Assembly: GCA_963921195.1 (NCBI GenBank)
Contig: OY992539.1
Coordinates: 161,702,622 to 161,766,621, forward strand
Direction of reading: 5' to 3'
Length of the DNA stretch: 64,000 nucleotides
From: Pegoplata infirma
Taxonomy: Eukaryota; Arthropoda; Insecta; Diptera; Anthomyiidae
In this document: positions 33,464-44,264 of the stretch, one piece after another
How positions within the stretch are numbered: position 1 is the first letter of the stretch
Layout: every line of letters starts with the position of its first letter
Position numbers and translations under genes: made by a program
Notes under the pieces: model-generated
The model's input: the letters and a program-made list of their open reading frames with translations, nothing else
Database searches by the model: none
Told to the model about the DNA's origin: nothing

Positions 33464-33769
33464 CAGACATGGGCGTTTATGATTACAATTGTGTAATTGA
33501 TTACAGTTTCAATTACAATTACATGTAATTAGTAATTGAGTTTTTTCAATTACAATTACAATTACAAGTAAAATTGAAAATTTTCAATTACTAATTACAT
33601 CTAATTGTAATTGAAACTGTAATCAATTACATAATGTAATCATTAACGCCCATGTCTGTAACTTACCCTAAAGTGCCCCTAGGGGAGCCAAATGTATGAC
33701 CGACCTTTCATGTAATTGTAATTGAAACTGTAATCAATTACACAACGTAATCATTAACGCCCATGTCTG
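33464..33769. mobile_element. hAT-like MITE with perfect 8-bp duplication
   Basis: Starts CAGACATGGGCGTT and ends AACGCCCATGTCTG. ATTATTAG flanks both sides (33456-33463 and 33770-33777). The interior is AATTACAATT-type sequence and the right-hand half is repeated twice, so three related arms exist. Confidence 0.85.
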
Positions 33770-34045
33770 ATTATTAGTTATTTTTTTAATGATAAAACTT
33801 TGATGAGTATGAATATGGTTATTATTTTTAATATTCAATTACGCTTCATTGGTTTTTTTTTTTCAATTTAAAAAAAAATATATATTAAAAAGGAAACAAA
33901 ATAGAGTAAAGAGAAGACATGCAAAATTTAAAAACAATGCCGACCTTTTCAAATGGAAAATTTCCGTAATAACACCAGTTTTTTCTTTCTTCTTTACTTG
34001 CGGAATTTTTTTGTTTATGCTATCCACGAATATTTTTTTTCTCAC

Positions 34046-34530
34046 CACTGTTGCCAAGTTGGAGGTTTTCCCGCTAAATCTAGCGCTTTTTGTTTGGATT
34101 TAGCGGGGGAAATTTGGTTTTAGCGACAAAATCTAGCGCTTTTCGTTTGGATTTAGTGGGAAAAATTTAGAGGTTTTTTTCCATTTTTTTTTTTTTTTTT
34201 TTCAATCAAAATCGCCAAGTTTGTCGAATTTCAGCGCTTTTTTTTGTAACTTAGCGGGAAAATTTTATATTTTCCCGCTAAATTTTTTCGGCGGTTTCTT
34301 GTGCTTTTTTAGTGAGAAGTCATTTTTTGTAGAAAAAAATAATTTGGAGTTTTTTTTTAAATTTTGATTTTTTGTCAATCAAAAATGCCAAGTTTTTCAG
34401 TTTTTAGCGCCTTTTTTCGTAATTTAGCGGGAGAATTTTAAATTTTTCCCGCTAAATTTGTTTTTGGCGGTTTCTAGCGTTTTTTTAGTGAAATTTAGAG
34501 GTTTTTGGTTAAAAATAGTTGGCAACAGTG
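34046..34530. mobile_element. hAT-like MITE with perfect 8-bp duplication
   Basis: Starts CACTGTTGCCAA and ends TTGGCAACAGTG. TTTCTCAC flanks both sides (34038-34045 and 34531-34538). The interior repeats TTTAGCGGGAAAATTT-like blocks. Confidence 0.85.
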
Positions 34531-34597
34531 TTTCTCACGCACATAAAGGGTTGATTTTTGTGTAATTTACTTTATGCCTTTCTTTGAATATTTTAGT

Positions 34598-34973
34598 CAC
34601 AAAATAACATTCGATCGGTGAACATCGCGCGACGGATAAAATGAATAAAAAAAAATGTACAAAAAAAATATTACAACACAAAATGCAGGTAACCAAATTT
34701 TAAAGTATTTTTTGTTTAAAATTATGTAACTCGTTTTTTATTTTTAGAATAATAAAGCAAAAAAGGAAATGATGACAACAGGTAACAATTGTATATTTAT
34801 GTGATCCATTTAAAACATTATGTTGATATTTTTTTTATTTTAGTTCACCGTACACCAATTTATTCAACATCAATCTTCAAAGAATTAATTTTATATGGTA
34901 GTATGTATATTTTGTATTAAAAAAAATGTGTTCAATATTTTCTCTTACATATTTTAGATAGAAAATTCTAACA
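34598..34973 (+). CDS. Possible micro-exon gene inside the 2.3-kb TIR element
   Basis: Four short segments are each bounded by consensus-like splice sites: 34598-34688 (after TTTGAATATTTTAG; contains ATG at 34641; ends CAG|GTAACC), 34748-34781 (after TTTTTATTTTTAG; ends CAG|GTAACA), 34844-34900 (after TTTTTATTTTAG; ends GTA|GTATGT, or six bases earlier), and 34958 onward (after TTACATATTTTAG). Joined phases stay open for roughly 50 codons (MNKKKCTKK... then HRTPIYSTSIFKELI) and stop at a TAA near 34972. No homology is recognised. AT-rich DNA produces such sites by chance, so this is only a candidate. Confidence 0.25.
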
Positions 34974-35178
34974 AAAACTGACTTGTATGGAAATAGTTAT
35001 TGGCGACAACAAGCGCAATACGCAATTTACATGATGTATACAAATACCAAAAATTAAAAATACACAATTTAAAATTTTTTTACAAAAAAAGTTAATATTA
35101 CATACAAACGCGTTTTAAAATCCATTTTACAAAAATTGTACAGAAAAATTTAGTAATACTAATTTTTTTAGTATTTTT

Positions 35179-35442
35179 AAGATTACTAATTTTTGAAAAC
35201 CAAAGTTTGTAATGGTAACTGAAAAAGTTATCGGGCACAAATTGAAAACTTTATTAGTAATGGTAACAGACTTTTTTGTAAGGAAGATTACTAATTTTTT
35301 AAGATTTTAAGATTACTAATTTTACTAAAGATTTTAAGATTACTAATTTTTGAAAACCAAAGTTTGTAATGGTAACTGAAAAAGTTATCGGGCACAAATT
35401 GAAAACTTTATTAGTAATGGTAACAGACTTTTTTGTAAGGAA
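35179..35442 (+). repeat. 106-bp duplicated block in TIR element
   Basis: 35179-35284 and 35337-35442 are the same by eye (AAGATTACTAATTTTTGAAA through TTTTTTGTAAGGAA), separated by about 52 bp of related sequence. Confidence 0.8.
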
Positions 35443-36452
35443 TACTAACAAATTTTTATGAGTGTACAATAGGGTGCTCCAAAAAAATGAAGTTGTTAAA
35501 TATCGGCCGTAACTCCCCCTAGAAATATGCATTTGGGTGTAAAAATATGTTTTGCAAAATTATAGGGTAATCAGATGTGGGTAAGGCGTGCCGCATCGGT
35601 CCTGAAGTTTGAAAAACGGATTACAAGGGGAAAATATGTTTTTTTTTTCAGTTTCTTAATTTTTTTGATATTTTAAGTAAAGTTTGAATTCAAATGGTCA
35701 CTGAATTTTGATTAAGAGTTAATTGTCTTTCAAATAAGGTATTAAAAATTAAAATCGGTTGAAAATTAGCCGAGTTATTACAACTTCCCCCGGCAACTAA
35801 CGTGTTGCAGACCACTTGATCAAGGAATTCGAGCCCCATTTTTGAAATTTATTGAAATTATCTACTGTAATAAAATTTTTTTATTCTTCAAGCTTCAATG
35901 TCCTAAGATGATGAGTATTTATCATATTGTTCTTTCCTAACTTGTTTTAATTTTATGCTAAAAAGGTCTGAATTTTTAAGCACGGTTTTCAAATCTCCAA
36001 TTTTTAATTTTTATTTTTTTTTTTGTTAAAGAAATTAAAAAAAATCGACTATTGGAGTTTAAGGATTTGTTAAGCACATATAAAGGAATAAAAACCCCAA
36101 AAATTGTAGGCTTTGCTGTTTTCATTTGGCTATTACAGTGATGTAATTTCGGCGGATTTCGGGAAAGTAGTGATTTTTGGCACTTTTTTAGCTTTTATTT
36201 ATTTTTTTTTTGTTTTTTTTACAAACTTCATATGTTTTGGACCGAATTATATCAACACGAGATAGAATACTTCAATTCGCAAATTTAGGGCAAAAATGGG
36301 AAATTAAAAATTGCCCCAACTAAAGGTCAAATTTTAGAAGATTTTGAATTTTTAAACATTAACAGATTTTCTGAGTGGAAATATATGAAACTACTTGATG
36401 TCATTTTAAAAGGTCTTAACATATGTCTTTTTATTTAAATTCAGAATATTAA

Positions 36453-36553
36453 CCCTTTAGTGATGGTGGGGCCTATTCGCCCCTTTGAACAAAATACACT
36501 TACATTATCTCCATTAAATTAAAAAAATTATAGGCCCCAACAGCACTTAAGGG
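36453..36553. mobile_element. TTAA-type MITE in the foldback loop
   Basis: TTAA on both sides (36449-36452 and 36554-36557), with ends CCCTTTAGTG and CACTTAAGGG. This is the structure of piggyBac-type non-autonomous elements. Confidence 0.75.
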
Positions 36554-37298
36554 TTAAATTTCTAAATTATAATCATTTGACATTTAGTTTAGACCAATTA
36601 AAATAACATCAAGTAGATTCAGCAAAATCCGCCCAGCAAATCTGTTAATGTTTAAAAATTAAAAATTTTCTAAAATTTGACCTTTGACCCTTAACAGGGG
36701 CAATTTTTTATATCTCAATTTCGCCCTAATTTTGCGAATTGAAGTATCCTATCTCGTGTTGATATAATTCGGTCCAAAACATATCAAGTTTGTAAAAAAA
36801 AACAAAAAAAATAAATAAAAGCTAAAAAAGGGCCAAAAATCACAACTTTCCCGAAATCCGCCGAAATTACATCACTGTAATAGCCAAATGAAAACAGAAA
36901 ACCCTACAATTTTTGGGGTTTTTATAACTTTATATGTGCTTAACAAATCCTTAAACTCCAATAGCCGATTTTTTAAAATTTCTTTAACAAAAAAAATAAA
37001 AATTTAAAATTGGAGATTTGAAAATAGTGTTGAAAAATTCAGACCACTTTAGCATTTATTTAAAACAAGTTAGCAAAACGCAATATGAAAAACATGTATC
37101 TTCTTAGTACATTGGGACTTGAAGAATAAAAAAATGTTTTTACAGTAGATAATTTCAATAAATTTCAAAAATGGGGCTCGAATTACTTGATTAAGTGGTC
37201 TGACACACGTTAGTTGCCTGGGGAAGTTGTAATAACTTGGCTGATTTTCAACCGATTTTAATTTTTAATACCTTATTAGATAGGCAATTAGCTCTAAA

Positions 37299-37439
37299 GG
37301 TACCTACAGACGACGCAATATTATGCACAATATTTTTGACGTTTACCCACAAATGGCATACATAAAAATACTGTTTAAAATATTGTACTGAAAAAAATAC
37401 ATGCAGATTGTGAATAATATTGAATCGTCTGTAGAGGCC
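37299..37439. mobile_element. TTAA-type MITE in the foldback right arm
   Basis: GGTACCTACAGACGACGCAA at the left mirrors the right end TTGAATCGTCTGTAGAGGCC. The flanks are TAAA (37295-37298) and TTAA (37440-37443). The left arm of the foldback lacks it at the mirrored place (about 35715), so the empty-site sequence is known. Confidence 0.75.
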
Positions 37440-38724
37440 TTAAATCACAATTCAGTAGTCATTTGAATTCAAACTTAACTCAAAATACCAAAAAAATTGA
37501 GAAAATCACAAAAAAGTCATATTTTCCCCTTGTAATCCGTTTTTCAAACTTCAGGGCCGATGCGGCACGCCTTACCCACATCCGATTACCCTATAAATTT
37601 GCAAAACATATTTTTACACCCAAATGCATATTTCTAGGGGGAGTTACGGCCAATATTTAACAACTTCATTTTATTGGAGCACCCTAGTGTACAATATATC
37701 TTGGAATACATGTCGACCAGAACTTGAAGTGGCTAACACACATAGAAAATTTAAGAAAAAAACTTCGTAAAACGGCTTATAGCTTATATCACTTAAGCAA
37801 CTACACTACTTTTGGAGTTCTTAAACAGGCTTATTTTTCTTTAACCGAGTCTTACATCCGACATGGTATAACTGCTTGGGGCAGTGCTACATACTGTAAA
37901 CTGCTTCAACAAACACAGAACCAAATTTTAAAAATTTTATGGAAAAAAAACACAAAGACAGGATAGATTTTTCAATGATCTATGATAACCACCCAAACAA
38001 CATACGCACCAACAACAATATCCAAAATACTACACCCAATTATATGCCCAACAATTACCACCTAATAATTTACAACTCACTTAATATTGCATACAACAAC
38101 ACATCGTTTATCGCAAACAACAATACATTACACAACAACATGATAAGCAACAACATATATAACAGCTTAAATAATAACAACAACAATAACAATCGGCGTA
38201 TAAACACTTTTACTAGCAACAATAAAGTAAGCAGCAACAACAACATTGCCAGTGAACTAGGGGTATTGAATATTCATAGTATCTACTGTTCAACTTTAAT
38301 AAACGAGTTTTATAACGATTCCCGATTTTTACATCCTATTGATCACATTCATAATACTAGGCGGCGAGCAGAAGGCAGATTCAAAGTCAAACGTCATCGT
38401 AACAACTATGGAAAAAATAGCCTAGATGTAGCCCTACCTAATATTGTTAATAAATTTCCAGTTAACATTTTAAATGTTAGAAACTTAATTAAAAGAAAAA
38501 AATGTTAAAAAAAACATATTATAGATTCACAATGAAAAAATATATATATTTCAAATGAATTCGTATTATTAAAATTATATTTATTAAATGAACATTTAAA
38601 CTTATCTCAATTCCTGCAGACAAGCCGTAAGGCTTTGCGGGGTTAGCATTAAGCATAATGTACATTAAATTATTTAAATAAAAACTGAAATTTAAGAAAA
38701 AAAAAAAATTTTGCATTTATTTTT

Positions 38725-39165
38725 TATGTAAAATCTTACGCTAAATCCGAAAATCCACTCCAAAATTTATTTTTAATTTTTAAGAAGAACAGTTTTCGAG
38801 GTATTGCCAACTTTTCAAATTTTCATCTTTAAATTAAAGGTTATTAAATGATCTATCAACCCTTTATACAACATTTTTCAATCAGATTATCAAATTAGAA
38901 GCTATTAATAGATATATCAAAAATTGTGCTTCAATTTTACCTAAATTTGTCAAAAAAAGAAAATTGCATTGCAAATTTCACAAAAAAAAAAAATTTTAAA
39001 TTCGTTTTTCTATTTGACGTTCAAGTCTGGTCTAATACAAAGAAATTAAAGAAATTAAATCCGTTAAAAAATTGTAAAAGTTTTATGTATTTGAGTATAA
39101 ATGCAGAAATTCAGTTTTTATGCAAATGCAGTTATAAGGCCTTTTTTGTTGGCAAACTTTGATTG
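38725..39165 (-). repeat. Inverted copy of the ~530-bp repeat unit found at 42377-44260
   Basis: Read on the minus strand it contains AAACTGAATTTCTGCATTT, ACTTTTACAATTTTTTAACG and further blocks in the same order as the units at 42377 and 43740. Confidence 0.55.
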
Positions 39166-39389
39166 TTACCATGCATCAAAACGAAAAAAACGACACCCTA
39201 ACTTCCATAAATTTCTCAATTTAATTTAGCGTCGTTTGGAATAGTTTTGTAAAATATTACACATTTTCGATGAATTATTAGAGGTATTCAGAGTTTTACT
39301 TGCCAGCCCTGGCACTGGTGGTAAAAGAGCACTTTTCGAAAATACTTTTCAAAATACATGTATTTTTTGAAAGAAATACTCTTTTGCTA

Positions 39390-40985
39390 CACTCTAAAAA
39401 ATGCTTGTAAAATTGCTACTATAATGTGGGTAAAATTTTATGTAAAATAACACACAACGCCTAAAATTAAACACGAAGTGTTTAAAACTTTAGTTTGCAC
39501 ACAAAAATTTTAAAATTACACACATTAGATAGTATTATGTGTGTTGATAAACAAATTCGTAAACAAATAAACACATAATTTTTAAAATTACACATTTTGT
39601 GTGTATTGTAAGCATTTTGTGTTTAATTTTAAGATATTGAACATTAAATGTGTAATTTAAAATAAAATATTGAAATTGTCAAAATAAAAAGGAAAAAACA
39701 TAAAACAGAAACTTATGCGCTAAAAAATATATTGAAAAAAGGAAATAAACATCATTGCGTTGTTTAAAAATTTGGAAGAGCATTGGAAAATGTTCAAGCA
39801 TCAATAAGCAATCATCAATAAAATAAAGATCGGAAATCTTTTGTTCATCATATTTTCCAATAGTGGCCAATTTGAAACCAGAACGGTAAGTACATCAATA
39901 ACATTTTAAAAAGTTTTATTGAAAACTGGTTCGGATTCTGATATTTTTTTTTCTTATTTGCTTCTCGCATAGAGACAGATTCTGAGAATATTTTTAACAC
40001 AAATTCTCAGATTCTGGGAATTTTCTGTAGAAAAAATATCTCGGATTCTGAGAATTTTGCTAAAGAAAAACTATAGAAAAAATCTCGCACTCTTAGTTTT
40101 TTTATAGAAAAAATATATATGATTCTTCGAAATTTTCCATAAAAAAATTTATAAGATCCTGAGAATTGTTTAAAAGAAAAATATCTCAGATTCTGATACT
40201 TTTTCTTTAGAAAAAATATTTCAGATTCTTAGAATTGTTCTTTAGAAAAAATTTCTCTCATTCTATAGAAAAGAAATATCAGATTCTTTTTTTAATATTT
40301 TTTTCTTTGGAAAAATATTAAAGTTCTACTTTTTTATCTATTTGCAGAATCAGATGACGCAGCAAAAAAATTATTTTAATGATGAAGAAAGTAATGTGCA
40401 AAAAATTGCATTGGTTTATTAAGGATTTTTTTTATCAAGAAAAGCAATTCAATTTATTTATAATCAATAATTCGACTTTTTAATATAGTGATTAATAATT
40501 TTGTCCTATGTTATCCTTTGTTATTTTTTATATTATACATATATATCTGTCTTACACGAGTTTAAAAAAAAACTGTTCAATTTCAACTAAAATTTTTGCA
40601 TATTATATCTATTTTAATTCAACTATAGTTAAAATAAAAGCTGTAATATATTAAAAAACATATGTTTTTGTTTTATTTTTTAGCAGGAGTTTTATCTGTA
40701 AAAAAATATTTAAAATGCGATTTTGAACATTTTAAATGTATTTTTGCACACATTGGAATGCTTTTTTAAGCACAAATATTTTAAAATTACACACTTTATG
40801 TTTATTGGTAGATAATTTTGAAAGCGGCAAGCATGTAGGTGTACACACAAAATGTTTATTAGTTGTACACATTTTGTGTGCAAATGTTGAAATTTAAACA
40901 CATTGAGTATTTTTACCCACTTTATTGTAGGAGAACAGTTACCTACAATAAAGTGGGTAAATTTCAACAAAAATTTATAAGAGTG
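39390..40985. mobile_element. 1.6-kb TIR element, CACTC family, TA duplication
   Basis: Ends CACTCTAAAAAATG and AATTTATAAGAGTG, with TA on both sides (39388-39389 and 40986-40987). The interior near both ends repeats ACACATTTTGTGT-type palindromes. A minisatellite lies at 39950-40320. No coding capacity. Confidence 0.75.
39950..40320 (+). repeat. Minisatellite of AGATTCTGAGAATTTT units
   Basis: About seven diverged units of 45-60 bp share (A/T)TCTC(A/G)GATTCTGAGAATTTT followed by GAAAAAATAT. Confidence 0.7.
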
Positions 40986-41294
40986 TACATGGCCAGGGCT
41001 GGCAGCAAGACTCTGAATACCTCTATTGATAAAATTAGTTTATTAGACGCAATTAAGCTTGAAAGCAACACAAAAACATTTATCTTTTTTATTAATACCA
41101 AAGAGAGCCATTAACAATAAGAGAATCATTCACAATGTATGCAAGTTAATTTTTAACTTCTAGAATTTTGAGCGTTAACAATAATGTGAACTTTGTATGG
41201 TAGAACACTGATAATTATGCCAACAAAAAACGCCTATATTTGTGTGTTTTTATATTTGGCACACACGAAATAAACAAATACAACTGGGGGCTAA

Positions 41295-42376
41295 TAATGT
41301 AAAACGAAAACGATAGATGATGCATAAACGACATCAAAATACATATCGTTTTGAAGGGAAATTTAAAAGTTTTTCTTTATTAAATTATTAAAGACTGTTG
41401 TCTAATCCAGAAACATTAAAAAAATTTAAACATTTTGATTAGTTTAGGAGCAACAATGCTCCAAAAATCGACGATAGTCAACTATCGTTTTACGTGATCA
41501 CAGTCCAGGACTGTGATCATGTAAAATGAGTGTCGTCTATCGACGATTGAACGATGAAGATTTTTTGTTGCTTCACGTAAGCACATCACTAACGTATCGT
41601 TTCGAACATAATTCGAAGACGATGAATGAAAATTTTACGTTTTGTTTTGTTTTTATTTTCGCATTGTTATTATTTCTTGCAAAATAAAAAAATTATCAAA
41701 AAACTATTAAAACAAAATATTAAAGTGAATTTTTTTTACCAAATTCGTTAATAAATTAATTTAGCAGTTGCTATTGATATAAGTGTGATAAATTAGTGTA
41801 TATTAAACTCAATTGTAGAATTTGGTTTTTACACCCCTACATGCATATGTTAAATGCATCCAATTGGAATGTGTGTGATAATTATTTATTTAATAATTTT
41901 AAAGATTTAATGTGAATATAAGTGAATATATTAAATAAAATCGTTGTAAAAATGGCTTTTCAAATATTTTTTTTATATTAAAATTTATTAAAGGTGTTAC
42001 AAACCGAATGTTAAACTTTAACTGCTCCCCCATATACTGAAGCATTAAAAAATCGCTAATTGTAGAATGTTTATTTTATTATGTTTTTTGAATGAAAATC
42101 ATTATTTTTTTAAATAAAAGTATAAAATAATTTATTAAATAACAATTTTGTTTTTATTTAAGCAAAAAACTGTGCAACACGACACCTATTTTGATGTCGT
42201 TTATTTTAAGTCGATTAAACGATTCTCGTTAAACGATTTTGAGCTTACGTGAAGCTAAAAATCGTCAAAAAGACGATTTCGAACATACGATTTAAGAAAA
42301 ATCGAGTTACATGAAGCCAATGCATCGTTTTGACGACGTCGATACATCATTCTCACTTTATGTGATCATAGTCCAG
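41295..42376. mobile_element. Two abutting TIR elements with GGACTGTGATCA ends
   Basis: A palindrome centred at 41508 (ACGTGATCACAGTCCAGG next to CCAGGACTGTGATCATGT) is formed where the right end of one copy (from about 41295) meets the left end of another. The second copy ends at 42376 with TGTGATCATAGTCCAGG. Both contain repeated ATCGACGATT/ACGAT blocks. No coding sequence. Confidence 0.5.
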
Positions 42377-42671
42377 GTTTTGTATAAAACTGAATTTGTG
42401 CTTTTTTGTTCAAATGCATGTAACTTTTACAATTTTTGACGGATTTTATTCAAAGACCTCTTATTTTCTTCGCAATAAATCAGTCTTGAAGTTTATGTAC
42501 AAAAATTAAATTTAAAAAATTTTTAACTAACCAAAAGAAAAATTTACAATAGAATTTATTTATTTTTTTCTAAATTTCATTTAAATTGAAGTAAAATTGT
42601 CGATATATCGATGAATAGATTCTAAGTCGATTATCAGTTTGAAAAATATTGTATAGAGAATTGATGAAGTA

Positions 42672-43487
42672 CACTCAAAATATTTTGTAGGCAAAAACAA
42701 AAGAAAAACACACTTAAAACAAGTGAATAAACAATTGAAAACCATCCTAGTAATTATTCATTTATTTTAACAAACATCAACATTTATTTTTTACTGTTGA
42801 CAAAATTTTCTAAAATAAATAACATTAAACATTAAAAAATTACGGTTTTTTCACTCTTTTTTACTAACATATTCGAAAAAAATAACCTACGAAAACATTA
42901 AAAATTAATGATAGTTCTGTTATTTTTATCAACAAATTCCAAAAAAATAACCTACGAAAACATTAAAAATTAATGATTTCGTAGGTTATTTTATACAATT
43001 TTCTATTGAAATATTTTTTTAAAAATTTTTAATAAAATTTTGGGGAATCGATCCCGCAACCAACTACATTCTGGCCAGACACTCTAACCATCGTGCCAAA
43101 GTTACTTGATACAAACATGTTTTTATGTTTCTATAAATAATTTTTTGATTTTTTTTTTTCTACAAAAAATTTATTGACTTGTGTAGGTAAAAACTAATGA
43201 TATTTCATTAAAAAATACCAACAATTTAAAAAAAAATGACTTACACAAATCATTAAAAATTTAAAGAATAATCAGTAGTTTTTACTTACAGAACAAAAAT
43301 AAATGACTTTAAAGATTAAATGTTAATGAAAGTCTTTATTTTTTAGTGTGTTATTTTTGAAACAAAGGACAGAAGAAGTCATTAATAAAAACTGAACATC
43401 AAACAAATGTTTTTGCTTTTAAATACGACTAAACGGAAAACTTTTTTAAATAAACTACAAAGAGTTAATGACATAATTTTTTGAGTG
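42672..43487. mobile_element. 816-bp TIR element, CACTC family, TA duplication
   Basis: Ends CACTCAAAATATTTTG and ATAATTTTTTGAGTG, flanked by TA (42670-42671 and 43488-43489). It carries a tRNA-like promoter module on the minus strand (43057-43112). Confidence 0.78.
43057..43112 (-). promoter_or_regulatory. tRNA-like RNA polymerase III promoter module
   Basis: On the minus strand TGGCACGATGG resembles box A and GGATCGATTCC matches 10 of 11 positions of the box B consensus GGTTCGANNCC, about 35 bases apart. A full tRNA cloverleaf is not formed. It lies inside a CACTC-family element. Confidence 0.5.
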
Positions 43488-43739
43488 TATTTATTAAGCT
43501 TTAATTTAAAAGTAAAAAAATTCAAATTCTCCAAATTTGGCCTGAGATATTTTTATTTATGTAAAACTACTTTCTTAAATGTGGAACTTGGCAATATCTT
43601 AAAAACTTTTCTACTTTTTAACTTGTTGACTTCATTTTTGGATTCAGCGCGCGATTTCACATGGAAAATAAATGTAAAATATCGTGAATCGAACAATATT
43701 TCAAAATTTGTAAACTGGTGTTACACTCAATAAACTAAA

Positions 43740-44260
43740 AATGTATGAAAACTGAATTTCGCATTTTACTCAAATGCATGTAACTTATACAATTTTTAAC
43801 GGATTTTCTTAAAAAGCATCTTATTTTCTTCGTAGTAGATCAGACTAGAACTGTAAAGAGAGAAATAAATTTTTATTTTTTTTTTTTTATTTCTAAAATT
43901 TACAAAAGAATTTACTTTTTCCCCCAAATTTCGCTAAAATTGCAGTAAAATTGTCGATATATCGATTAATAGCTTCTAAGCCGATTATAAGATTGAAAAA
44001 TGTTGTGTGTAGGGTTGATAGATAACTAAATTACCTTAAATTTAAAACCGAAAACAACTAAATCCATCAATTTGTTCCGGAGATATTTTAATTTAAGTAA
44101 ACCACTTTTTTAAAAAGATGCAAATTTGGAAAATTGGAAATATCTCGAAAACTGTTCTACTTTTAAAACTTTGAAGTGAATTTTCAGATTCAGCGTTAGA
44201 TTTATGGAAAATTAATGCAACATGTCGTGGATCAAAATCTCTGTAAACTAGTGTTACCAG
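43740..44260 (+). repeat. ~530-bp repeat unit B
   Basis: Direct repeat of unit A, adjacent and in the same orientation, so a short tandem array. No ORF. Confidence 0.65.
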
Positions 44261-44264
44261 TAGC

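Larger units (their letters stand above)
33129..35464. mobile_element. 2.3-kb TIR element, CACTC family, TA duplication
   Basis: The ends CACTCAAAAAAATACGTTAG and CTAACAAATTTTTATGAGTG are inverted, flanked by TA (33127-33128 and 35465-35466). It split the CR1-type ORF2. It carries two hAT-like MITEs (33464-33769, 34046-34530), a cluster of micro-exon-like segments (34598-34973) and a duplicated 106-bp block near its right end. No recognisable transposase. Confidence 0.75.
35470..37686. mobile_element. hAT-like foldback element with ~1-kb inverted arms
   Basis: Starts TAGGGTGCTCCAAAA and ends TTGGAGCACCCTA. GTGTACAA is duplicated on both sides (35462-35469 and 37687-37694), a perfect 8-bp hAT-type duplication. 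The arms at about 35470-36420 and 36600-37686 are inverted copies with scattered differences. The target lay in the terminal GAGTG of the 2.3-kb TIR element plus host sequence, so this is the later insertion. No ORF encodes a transposase. Confidence 0.88.
29740..38508 (+). pseudogene. CR1-type ORF2 copy 2 in pieces
   Basis: Pieces in order: endonuclease start 29740-29910 (NIRSLRLNFTPFLA); endonuclease end about 31106-31550 (NGFNSVFINRDGNGGG, VIGDTNVNTHKQD, CIDHI); reverse transcriptase N-terminal part 31660-31992 (KGAGADGIRPKDL, NNYRP); catalytic part 32385-33128 (DLSKAFDTL, GVLQGSKLGPIL, FAYADDTAIVV near 32846-32880); thumb and C terminus 37690-38508 (YLGIHVDQNLKW, HGITAWGSA), with a frame shift near 37950 and an asparagine-rich tail ending NTRRRAEGRF and NNYGKNSLDVALP. 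The ATG at 32359 belongs to the MITE end and is not a start. Confidence 0.85.
28609..38711 (+). mobile_element. CR1-type non-LTR retrotransposon copy 2, split by nested insertions
   Basis: ORF1 (28609-29670), ORF2 (29740-38508) and a 3' UTR ending in a poly(A)-like run near 38700 are present in order. The element proper is about 5 kb. It is expanded by a Penelope-like fragment (about 29914-31075), a hAT-like MITE (31993-32376), and a 4.5-kb stack at 33129-37694. A deletion in ORF2 near 31550 has also removed part of the linker. The 3' UTR contains a GC-rich hairpin-like block (GACAAGCCGTAAGGCTTTGC). Confidence 0.8.
39279..41025. mobile_element. ATTCAGAGT-family MITE split by another element
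   Basis: TAGAGGTATTCAGAGTTTTA at the left pairs with AAGACTCTGAATACCTCTA at the right. The two halves together equal the 135-bp MITE at 9416-9549. A 1.6-kb element (39390-40985) sits in the middle. Confidence 0.75.
42377..43735 (+). repeat. ~530-bp repeat unit A, split by a TIR element
   Basis: The left part (42377-42671) and right part (43490-43735) flank the element at 42672-43487. Together they align with unit B at 43740-44260 (ACTGAATTT, AAATGCATGTAACTT, GTCGATATATCGAT, CAGCGC.AGATTT-like blocks). Confidence 0.65.
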
